Positions 11,281 through 20,905 of a DNA stretch of 64,000 nucleotides are shown here, piece after piece. The first letter of the stretch is position 1. Every line of letters begins with the position of its first letter. The DNA lies in NCBI RefSeq assembly GCF_902167145.1, contig NC_050097.1, forward strand, positions 145,787,982 to 145,851,981, written 5' to 3'. The notes below the pieces were generated by a model. That model saw only the letters and a program-made list of their open reading frames with translations. It was not told the DNA's origin and did no database searches. The DNA is from Zea mays (Eukaryota > Streptophyta > Magnoliopsida > Poales > Poaceae). A program made the position numbers and the translations under genes.

Positions 11281-11811
11281 AAGAACAAAGATTCCCAAGA
11301 TGCTATTACCTTTGGGGATGGGAGTTAAGGTAAGGTAAATGGTCTAGGTAAAATCGTAATCACCACCAAACATTTCATTTCAAATATATTTTTGGTGGAT
11401 TCCCTAGACTACAATTTGTGTTCCGTATCACAATTATGTTTCATTGGTTACAATTTTTGATTTATCAATGTTTGTTACACCGTCTATAGAAGGAGTGATG
11501 ATTTCGTTGCTTTTAAGGTTGTGTTAAAGTGAAAATTTTATCTAGCAGATTTTTCGAGTGATAAAGCCAAACTTGACACATGCTTAATAGCTAAAACTAA
11601 TATGGGTTGGCTATGGCATCAATGGCTCGCCCATGTTGGAATGAAGAATCTTCATAAGCTTATAAAGGGGAACACGTTTTAAGTCTAACGAATGTGTGTT
11701 TTGAGAAAGACAGGCCATATGACCTATGCCAAGCATAGAAGCGAGTGGGATGAAATCATCCATTATAGAATATCATGACAATATCAGGACCATTGGAACT
11801 CCTACACATAG
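11281..11811 (+). pseudogene. Decayed Copia protease/integrase fragment (unit 1)
   Basis: Same relic as at 4705, with [20 protein letters not shown] in place of the integrase zinc-domain start and GPLELLHIA at its right end. Frame breaks are retained. It ends at the TAG target site of element A. Confidence 0.8.
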
Positions 11812-12508
11812 CACAATAGTGGCGGTTGTGAACCTATTTACATTATCGTTTTTTAGAACCGCCAGTGTTAGGGTCCAGAAGAAATCATTATTTTTACAGA
11901 CGAGTAACCGTCAGTGGAAATCGATTTCCACTGACGGTCGGCGTAATAAAACTGCCAGTAAAAATTATTTCCACGAAACATAAAACAGGTTTTAAAAACA
12001 GCAAAATAGTTTTAATATTTAAAGAGAGACATCGGACCATCCCACATGTCTCTGTCGAAGTTGCAGGCCACGACATTTTTCGCGGTTCCTAGGAATCGGA
12101 CCCCCAACATTACCGCTCGTGCGTACGCTCCTCTACCACTCCGTCTATGATGTCTTTTGTGTTTAGTTTATAGTTTTGTTGCCCAAATATTACAACCAAA
12201 TGAGTATAAATTGTTTGTTTGATACTTTAATTTGAAGTTCTACAAGTTTTACTTTGACACTTTTCTCATCTGAGGTCATTTGCAAAATTTCAATTTTAAA
12301 TCTTATAAATTTATATGGAATTTTTGAGAGACAAAATAATTTCAAATAAAAAAGTTGTCAACAACAAAGTTTCATAACTTTTAGAGATGTACAACTTTTA
12401 TATTGCTGATTTTTTATATGAGGGCATTTGAAAAACTAAAAAAATTAAGGGTAAAAATGATTTTAAGTCTGTAGAAATAGAAGGTTTTGAGCTTTTTTCT
12501 ACTAAGTG
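11812..12508. mobile_element. CACTA-type non-autonomous element A (unit 1)
   Basis: 697 bp with left end CACAATAGTGGCGG, right end CTACTAAGTG and TAG duplications at 11809-11811 and 12509-12511. The CAC terminus missing in the first unit is intact here. Small open frames inside (for example near 11865-12092) run through repeat sequence and have no domain. Confidence 0.65.
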
Positions 12509-12776
12509 TAGCTTGTATAATTGCCTAACAAACATGGGAGATGTCTTGTAATCCGTGATCTATTTTTTTTTATTTCTTTTGTTTTGTAACGTGGTATGGT
12601 ATTTCTATGAAACCAGACACATAGCATATGTGACTTGAGCTGACTATATATTGTGGAGCTATTTAACAGGATCGAAAAATAGACAAGTATTTTGCATGCT
12701 AGATTTTGATTTTGATTTCAATTTTAAACCTTACAAATTTATATGTCTAATTAATTAGGTTCGGATGTGTAGAATT

Positions 12777-12901
12777 TGACGTCATGAATATTCTTTAGGG
12801 TATGTAAATGCGTTATGACCAGGAGACGATATTTTATTAAGTGGATATTCTTTAGGGTTCGCATGCTTCCTATTTTGTTAATGACATGCGTTATGACGTC
12901 A
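12777..12901. promoter_or_regulatory. Paired TGACGTCA palindromes upstream of RING gene 2
   Basis: Both palindromes (12777-12784 and 12894-12901) are kept perfectly, at the same distances from the ATG as in copy 1. Confidence 0.45.
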
Positions 12902-13153
12902 TGAATATTCTGTGGGACTCGGCTGACAAGACAAGGGAGCTACGCATGCATATGCATGGCTAGCTGCTCGCAGGCTGCTGGAATGGAATAAAATGAAGAT
13001 TTAACAGTGGCGGTGCATGGCTGCTCGGAGGCAATACTCGGATATATCCGATCGACGGCCATGCATTCCTAGATAGATTGCGGGCCGTGATCCCCAGCTA
13101 GGATCGATCGGAATCGGAACCCCAGAGGCATCGTTATCAGCTGTCCTCCTCGT

Positions 13154-13161
13154 CTATATAT
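13154..13161 (+). promoter_or_regulatory. TATA box of RING gene 2
   Basis: CTATATAT lies 165 bases upstream of the ATG, with surrounding sequence identical to copy 1. Confidence 0.6.
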
Positions 13162-13318
13162 GCGACTAGTTGAGATCGAAACCCCATCAGCTGGCCTCCT
13201 GCTTTTGCTTATCGAAACCTCGCTCCTAAATATCCCATCGTCGTCGTTTGCCATCCGCCGCCGGCCCGCCGCCACCACTGCACCGCCCACTAGCTAGTAG
13301 CTAGACGACCGGCCGGAG

Positions 13319-13912
13319 ATGGATCCAGTTCCGGTGTGGTTAGAGTGGTTCGACAGGGACGGGGCGGAGCTCGCCAACCGCGGCCGTCGGCCGGATCATC
13401 TTGATGATGAGGACGATCTCTACGTAGCCTTGGCCTTGGCTCCCTACGTTGATCGCCACCGGCCTCGAACCCGTCCCCGATCCCCATCCCCATCCCCGCC
13501 CTCACACGAGGACGCCGGGGACGACACTGCTGCTCGCAACAACAAGCGTCCTTGCATCCCCGCGTACAGCGAAGCCATCCTGGGGCTCAAGGAGGTGGTG
13601 CCAACCGCTAAGCACGACGACGACTGTGCCATCTGCCTCAACCCATTGGCCGATATCGCTGGTCCTGATCACAAGAAGGACGACGCGGCAGCTACGTCGA
13701 TGCTTCGGGCCATGCCCTGCTCCCATATCTTCCACCAGCACTGCATCTTCCAGTGGCTCCATCGCAACGCCGTCTGTCCTCTCTGTCGCTACCAGCTGCC
13801 CACCACTTTCGACGACGAGGACACCGAAGTCGAGGAGGACGAGGAGGAGATGGACAACTCAAATTCTCGATTGAATCAGATCAGACGACGACTGCAGATC
13901 TTGTACAACTAA
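13319..13912 (+). CDS. RING-H2 finger protein, putative E3 ubiquitin ligase (copy 2)
   Basis: The predicted 197-residue protein is identical to copy 1, with all eight zinc ligands and the E2-contact residues. Open frames in the other five reading frames also match copy 1 exactly, so the DNA over the gene is essentially identical, including synonymous sites. That indicates very recent duplication or gene conversion, not long purifying selection. The immediate upstream and downstream sequence is also shared. Nothing distinguishes this copy functionally; which copies are expressed cannot be told from sequence. Confidence 0.85.
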   Translation: MDPVPVWLEWFDRDGAELANRGRRPDHLDDEDDLYVALALAPYVDRHRPRTRPRSPSPSPPSHEDAGDDTAARNNKRPCIPAYSEAILGLKEVVPTAKHDDDCAICLNPLADIAGPDHKKDDAAATSMLRAMPCSHIFHQHCIFQWLHRNAVCPLCRYQLPTTFDDEDTEVEEDEEEMDNSNSRLNQIRRRLQILYN

Positions 13913-13922
13913 AAAATTCAGC

Positions 13923-14691
13923 CAAATTATTTACCGAGTGTTGTGTTTTTAGGTACACCAGTACAAAAAAATACTATAGCAAATTGATTTATATTGCCAA
14001 TTCAGTTAAGAGAACCACTAGTACAAATCCTTTGTATGAAACATAAACTAGGGTTTAAAAACAGCAAAATCTTGTTTCAGTTGTGTTTAGATTGCAATTT
14101 TGTTGCCCACATATTAGAACGTACAAACCGAGTATAAATTGTTTGTTTGAAGTTGTAAATCTATTCAAACAAAATAGTTGTCGACTACAAAGTTAAATAA
14201 CTTTATAAGTTTTACAATTATTATTTTGGTACATTTTTCATCCGAGGACGTTTGCAAAATTTGCATTATAAAGTTTGTCATATTCAGATGCAATTTTCAT
14301 AGCCCAAATGATTTCAAATGAAAAAGTTGTCAACTACAAATTTCACTACTTTTAGAGATCTACAATTTTTATTTTGGTGGTTTTTTCTAACGAGGTCATT
14401 TGAAAAGCTCAAAAAAAATATTTCAAATGATTTTTACATGTGGTTTTCTTAAGAAACGCTGGTAGAAATCGTCAGTACAAATATTATTACTAGCGGTTTC
14501 CTTAAGAAAATAGTCAGTAGAAATGGCACGATTTGTACTAGAGGTTTTCTTAAGGAATCGTCAGTACAAATATGATTACTACTGGCAGTTTCTCAAGTCG
14601 GGATGGCCAATTTATTTTCATTGGTGCTTGATAACCAAAACCTCTTATAAAAATTATACCTCAGCGTAGGCATGGAGTTTTTTTACTAGTG
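13923..14691. mobile_element. CACTA-like segment B downstream of RING gene 2
   Basis: Near-identical to 7342-8110, with single-base length changes in A and T runs. It ends TTTTTTTACTAGTG. Confidence 0.5.
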
Positions 14692-15618
14692 TCAGTCTTA
14701 AAGAAGCTCTTTGTCGAGTCCAAACAAAAAATGCATGGCAAAAAAAATACTCGGCAAATACCTTCTTTGCCGAGTATCTTTTTTTACACTAGGCAAAGAG
14801 TATTAGTACTACACCGAAGAGTAACTACTGTCTTAGGTGTTCTCCACCAAAGAGTATTAGTACTACATCTATAGGCAAGCATAGGTCCTAAACCCACACA
14901 AGATTGGCCAACAAAACACAGATTTATGACAAGCATGTAGGATCCAAAGCAAATTTTAGCAACATAACCTCAAAGTTATCTAGCTGCACACCAAATATGG
15001 TGAAGTAAAGAACAACATGGTTATGTTGCTGAATTTCCCTAGGACCCCTAGGCCCGTCATAAGATGCTATGTTTTATCACCACTGTGTGGCCGTCCATAA
15101 TAGGGACAATTTCAGACAGGTACGTCTCACATATGAGACGAGTCTGTCTGAAACGGGTGACACATAGGTTTTGTTACTAAAACAATACTACAACACATGC
15201 TAATAAGATAGCAAATGGATAAAAAATACTATAACACACTTTCAAACTAAATAATAAGGCATATTAATATGAAATTAAATTAAAATACCTCGAACCACTA
15301 AATACAAAAACATGTGCTATCAATGAAATAAAAAACAAAAATCCACGTTAATATGCAATTGAAGTTAAACATTATATTAATTAATGGAATGACATAGTAC
15401 ATCCATTAACGATCATTAGTCATGCTTGAGGCTATTAAAACGAGTCATGTCTTAAAAACACCATTCAACTTCATTAGCTGTATCGATGCAACATCTAAAG
15501 GAAGGTTTGGTCCTAAACCCACCCAAGAGTGGCCGATAGAACCGATAGAACATGGATTTATGACAAGCCTATAGAATCCAAATAAAATTTTGATAGCATA
15601 ACCTCATTGTTTTATAGC
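14692..15618. repeat. AT-rich duplicated block, left part (unit 2, cut by Copia)
   Basis: Copy 1 of the internal duplication (about 14875-15431) is complete. Copy 2 starts near 15493 and is interrupted at 15618 by the Copia element; it resumes at 24587. The last five bases, 15614-15618 (ATAGC), are the left target duplication. No gene is seen. Confidence 0.6.
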
Positions 15619-16892
15619 TGAGAGCACCTAGAGGGGGGGGGGTGAATAGGTGATCCTGTAAAAACTTAACTTATAGCCACAAAAACTTGTTAGAGGTTAG
15701 CACAATAATTGCCAAATGGCTAAAGAGAAGATCTTGCACAATACGACAATCACAGAGAATTCAACACAGAGGAGACACGGTGATTTATCCCGTGGTTCGG
15801 CCAAGTACAAAACTTGCCTACTCCACGTTGTGGCGTCCCAACGGACGAGGGTTGCAATCAACCCCTCTCAAGCGGTCCAAAGACCCACTTGAATACCACA
15901 GTATTTTGCCTTGCTTATCTTTATCCCACTTGCGAGGAATCTCCACAAATTGGAGTCTCTCGCCCTTACACTTAAGATTCACAAAGAAGCACGGAGTAAG
16001 GGAGGGAAGCAACACACACAAATCCACAGCGAAACGCGCACACACACGGCCAAGATTCGAGCTCAAAGACTATCTCACAGTTTCTCACAAGAACAGAGCT
16101 CGAATCACTTAGAATCACAAATGGATGCGCAAAGACTAAGTGTGGATGATCAAGAATGCTCAAGAGTTGCTTGGTGTTGTCCTCCATGCGCCTAGGGGTC
16201 CCTTTTATAGCCCCAAGGCAGCTAGGAGCCGTTGAGAACAAATCTGGAAGGCCATCTTTGCCTTCTGTCGTCGGGCGCACCGGACAGTCCGGTGCACACC
16301 GGACAGTGTCCGGTGCCCGATTCCTTTCCTTAAATGGCGAAGCCGACCGTTGCAGATGCGGGAGCCGTTGGCGCACCGGACATGTCCGGTGCACACCGGA
16401 CAGTCCGGTGCCCCCTTCCGACCGTTGGCTCGGCCACGTGTCCTGCGCTGATCGCGCGGCCGACCGTTGGCCCTGGCCGACCGTTGGCTCACCGGACAGT
16501 CCGGTGCACACCGGACAGTCCGGTGAATTTTAGCCGTACGCCGTCAGCAAATTCCCGAGAGCGGGCTCTTCGGCCGAGGGAGCCTGGCGCACCGGACACT
16601 GTCCGGTGCACCACCGGACACTGTCCAGTGCACCACCGGACAGTCCGGTGCCCCAGACCGAAACAGTCCCTTGGTTGTACACAGCCAAGTCTTCTCTTCT
16701 CTTCTTCTATCTGTTTCTAACACTTAGACAAATATAATAGTACACAAAACCAATGTACTAAGACTTAGAAACATACCTTTGTTATAGATTTGCACTTGTT
16801 CATCCATGGGCATTGATTCACATTGAAGCACTTGTGTTGACATTCAATCACCAAAATACTTAGAAATGGCCCAAGGGCACATTTCCCTTTCA
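15619..16892 (-). repeat. 3' LTR of Copia element (1274 bp)
   Basis: Read on the minus strand it begins TGAAAGGGAAATGTGCCC and ends GGTGCTCTCA. It is 44 bp longer than the 5' LTR, mostly because of extra palindromic repeat copies and a longer G run near 15632-15642. Confidence 0.9.
16258..16655. repeat. Cluster of ACCGGACAGTCCGGTG palindromes in 3' LTR
   Basis: The perfect palindrome ACCGGACAGTCCGGTG and close variants (CACCGGACACTGTCCGGTG, CACCGGACATGTCCGGTG) occur about nine times, several in back-to-back pairs joined by CA or CAC. The 5' LTR has the cluster at 24007-24340 with two fewer units. Related palindrome clusters are known from maize retrotransposon LTRs. A cis-regulatory or hairpin role is possible but not shown. 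Confidence 0.75.
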
Positions 16893-16910
16893 ATCTCCCC
16901 CTTTTTGGTG
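16893..16910 (-). other. Copia polypurine tract
   Basis: On the minus strand CACCAAAAAGGGGGAGAT abuts the 3' LTR start TGAAAGGG, the expected plus-strand primer for reverse transcription. Confidence 0.8.
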
Positions 16911-17691
16911 ATTTATGCCAACACAACATAAAGCAACTAGAACAAGTGCAAAATCACTTCAAATAAAAACTCAAATTGGTTTTGATTCAATTTTGGCATA
17001 TATGGATCATCCTTTGCCACCACTTGGTTTGTTTTTGCAAATCAAACTCAAATCTCTATTTCTATGTCAAACACACATGTTGAGGCATAAAGAGAGTCAT
17101 TCCAAAAGAGATTGATCAAAGATTTCAAAAAACTCCCCCTATTTCCCATAATCAACACTTCTCCCCACAAGAAGCCAACTTTTGACAATAGAGACAATAC
17201 GAGATAATAAAAGCCTTTTGACACAACAAAAACTCTATTCTACTATTTTCAAAATCTCTCAAGTGGTAGCTGATCCATTTATCACTTTGGCCTTTATTTT
17301 CTCCCCCTTTGGCATCAAGCACCAAAACGGGATCAATCTTGGCCTCTTAACCCCATTGCCTCACCAAAGTCTTCAATTAAGAGCAAATGGCAATAAGATT
17401 TCATGAGATGAACTTGGAATTAGTTACCCTCTCATCGGAGTGCAGTGGAAGTCTTTCATGGTCCAAGTCCACCTTTTCCCTTTCAATCCTCCTTCGAGAC
17501 TAAATTATCAAACTCAAGCACATGGTTAGTCGCAAAGGGTCAAGTTGTAACACATCTCCCCCTAAACATGTGCATCACTTTGCAACGGACTTGTGAGGTC
17601 CAGGGAGTGTTTGTACAACTTGAGCACCATAATAAGCAACAAAATGCAAAAAGGAACATGATCAAAAGCATAAGTACATGTATGCTACAAT
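16911..17691 (-). other. Copia region between pol stop and polypurine tract
   Basis: About 0.8 kb of AT-rich sequence lies between the pol stop and the polypurine tract. Small frames exist but show no domain. No envelope-like frame is recognisable. Confidence 0.5.
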
Positions 17692-20481
17692 TCAATCCAG
17701 GTTCTGCGAATCTATGACATTTAGCTCACTACGCAACCTGCAAAAGGTCTTCTCATCTAGAGGCTTAGTGAAGATATCGGCTAGCTGGTTCTCGGTGCTA
17801 ACATGAAACACTTCGATATCTCCCTTTTGCTGGTGGTCTCTCAAAAAGTGATGCCGGATGTCTATGTGCTTTGTGCGGCTGTGCTCAACAGGATTCTCCG
17901 CCATGCGGATAGCACTCTCATTGTCACATAGGAGTGGGACTTTGCTCAGATTGTAGCCAAAGTCCCAGAGGGTTTGCCTCATCCAAAGTAGTTGCGCGCA
18001 ACACTGACCTGCGGCAACGTACTCGGCCTCAGCGGTGGATAGGGCAACGGATGTTTGTTTCTTAGAGTTCCATGACACCAGGGACCTTCCTAAGAATTGG
18101 CACGTCCCCGATGTACTCTTCCTATCGACCTTACATCCAGCATAGTCGGAATCTGAGTATCCAACTAAGTCAAAGGTAGACCCCTTTGGATACCAGAGCC
18201 CGAAGCAAGGCGTAGCAACCAAATATCTAAGAATTCGCTTCACCGCCACTAAGTGACACTCCTTAGGATCGGATTGAAATCTGGCACACATGCATACGCT
18301 AAGCATAATATCCGGTCTACTAGCACATAAGTAAAGCAAAGAACCTATCATTGACCGGTATGCTTTTTGATCAACGGACTTACCTCCTTTGTTGAGGTCG
18401 GTGTGTCCGTCGGTCCCCATCGGAGTCTTTGCGGGCTTGGCGTCCTTCATCCCAAACCGCTTTAGCAGATCTTGCGTGTACTTCGTTTGGGAGATGAAGG
18501 TGCCGTCCTTGAGTTGCTTCACTTGGAACCCAAGGAAGTAGTTCAACTCGCCCATCATCGACATCTCGAATTTCTGCGTCATCACCCTGCTAAACTCTTC
18601 ACAAGACTTTTGGTTAGTAGAACCAAATATTATGTCATCGACATAAATTTGGCACACAAACAAATCACCATCACATGTCTTTGTAAAAAGAGTTGGATCG
18701 GCTTTCCCAACCTTGAAAGCATTAGCAATTAAAAAGTCTCTGAGGCATTCATACCATGCTCTTGGGGCTTGCTTAAGTCCATAGAGCGCCTTAGAGAGCT
18801 TACACACGTGGTCGGGGTACCGTTCATCCTCGAAGCCAGGGGGTTGCTCCACGTACACTTCCTCCTTGATTGGCCCGTTGAGGAAAGCGCTCTTCACATC
18901 CATTTGGTACAACCTGAAAGAATGGTGAGCGGCATATGCTAGCAAGATACGAATGGACTCTAGCCTAGCCACAGGAGCGAAAGTCTCCTCAAAGTCCAAA
19001 CCTGCGACTTGGGCATAACCTTTTGCCACAAGTCGAGCCTTGTTCCTCGTCACCACCCCGTGCTCGTCCTGTTTGTTGCGGAACACCCACTTGGTTCCCA
19101 CAACATTTTGCTTCGGACGAGGCACCAGTGTCCAAACTTCATTGCGCTTGAAGTTGTTGAGCTCCTCCTGCATGGCCAATACCCAATCCGGATCTAGCAA
19201 GGCCTCCTCTACCCTGAAAGGCTCAATAGAAGAGACAAAGGAGTAATGCTCACAAAAATTAACTAATCGAGATCGAGTAGTTACTCCCTTGCTAATGTCA
19301 CCCAGAATTTGATCGACGGGATGATCCCTTTGAATCATCGCTCGAACTTGGGTTGGAGGTGCCGGTTGCGCTTCTTCCTCCATCACTTGATCATCTTGTG
19401 CTCCCCCTTGATCAAGCGCCTCCACTTGAGGTACCTGTTCGTCATCTTCGGTTGGGAGTTGCACCATAGTTGAGGAAGAAGGTTGATCTCGTTCATCTTG
19501 TTCCTGTGGCCGTACTTCTCCAATCGCCATGGTCCGTATAGCTGCCGTCGGAACATCTTCTTCATCTACATCATCACAATCAACAACTTGCTCTCTTGGA
19601 GAGCCATTAGTCTCATCAAATACAACGTCGCTAGAGACTTCAACCAAACCCGATGATTTGTTGAAGACTCTATACGCCTTTGTATTTGAGTCATAACCTA
19701 ACAAAAACCCTTCTACAGCTTTGGGAGCAAACTTAGAATTTCTACCTTTCTTCACTAGAATGTAGCACTTGCTCCCAAATACACGAAAGTAAGATACATT
19801 GGGTTTGTTACCGGTTAGAAGCTCATACGAAGTCTTCTTGAGGAGGCGATGAAGGTAGACCCTGTTGATGGCGTGGCAAGCCGTGTTCACGGCTTCCGAC
19901 CAGAAACACTCGGGGGTCTTGAATTCTCCAAGCATTGTCCTCGCCATATCGATTAGCGTCCTGTTCTTCCTCTCTACCACACCATTTTGCTGTGGTGTGT
20001 AGGGAGCGGAGAACTCGTGCTTGATCCCTTCCTCCTCAAGGAATTCCTCTACTTGAAGGTTCTTGAATTCGGACCCGTTGTCGCTCCTTATCTTCTTCAC
20101 CTTGAGCTCAAACTCATTTTGAGCTCTCCTGAGGAAGCGCTTGAGGGTCCCTTGGGTTTCAGACTTATCCTGCAAAAAGAACACCCAAGTGAAGCGGGAA
20201 AAATCATCAACAATAACTAAACCATACTTACTCCCTCCTATGCTCAGATAGGCGACAGGTCCGAAGAGGTCCATATGCAGCAGCTCCAGGGGTCTTGAAG
20301 TGGTCATCACGTTCTTGCTGTGATGCGCTCCTCCCACTTGTTTACCTGCTTGACAAGCTGCACAAGGTCTATCTTTTTCGAAATGCACGTTAGTCAAACC
20401 TATCACGTGTTCTCCCTTTAGAAGCTTGTGAAGGTTCTTCATCCCCACATGTACTAAGCGGCGATGCCACAGCCAGCCCAT
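17692..20481 (-). pseudogene. Copia pol: integrase, reverse transcriptase, RNase H
   Basis: This 929-residue open stretch makes up most of pol. The integrase zinc domain is at its start (H6, H11, C40, C43), and the D,D-35-E catalytic triad is D71, D134 and E170. Reverse transcriptase follows, with [10 protein letters not shown] as the catalytic box. RNase H is near the end ([36 protein letters not shown]). The order integrase then reverse transcriptase is the Copia order. Domains look intact, but an in-frame TGA at 20500-20502 separates this from the protease frame, so a complete polyprotein cannot be made without readthrough. The first ATG at 20481 is therefore not a natural pol start. Confidence 0.9.
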
Positions 20482-20499
20482 GCTAGTCTTAGCTATTAA

Positions 20500-20898
20500 T
20501 CATGCATCTAGACCGGCCTCTTCTTTTGCAAAATCAACTAAATAAAGTTTGCCGTCTAATACACCCTTAAAAGCTAGTGAACCATCACTTCTTCTAAAGA
20601 CAGACACATCTACATTTGTAAATAGACAGTTATACCCCATATGACATAATTGACTAACAAATAGCAAATTATATCCAAGACTCTCTACTAAAAATACATT
20701 AGAGATAGAATGCTCATTAGAAATCGCAATTTTACCTAACCCTTTTACCTTGCCTTGATTCCCATCACCGAATATAATTGAATCTTGGGAATCCTTATTC
20801 TTGACGTAGGAGGTGAACATCTTCTTCTCCCCCGTCATATGGTTTGTGCATCCGCTATCAATAATCCAGCTTGAACCCCCGGATGCATAAACCTGCAA
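20500..20898 (-). pseudogene. Copia protease and integrase leader fragment
   Basis: 132 residues with the aspartic protease active site SSWIIDSGCTNHM near the start. The frame continues in phase into the integrase frame but is stopped by TGA after GLDA. The corresponding place in the array's relic reads DTCLIAKTN, so the TGA probably replaced a Cys codon. Upstream the reading frame is shifted relative to gag. The sequence ahead of the join, TTTGCCTTGCAG then GT, resembles a splice acceptor, but it could equally be a simple frameshift or mutation. Confidence 0.8.
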
Positions 20899-20905
20899 GG
20901 CAAAT

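Noticed and set aside
16258..16655. Regularly recurring ACCGGACAGTCCGGTG looked CRISPR-like
   Set aside because: The units are palindromes without unique spacers of constant length, inside an LTR of a plant retrotransposon.
15687..16720. Frames of 82-236 codons in the Copia LTRs
   Set aside because: They run through LTR palindromes and flanking LTR text, differ between strands and have no domain.
20481..20481. ATG at 20481 as a natural pol start
   Set aside because: It lies just after an in-frame TGA inside the integrase zinc-domain leader. Family polyproteins continue through this point.
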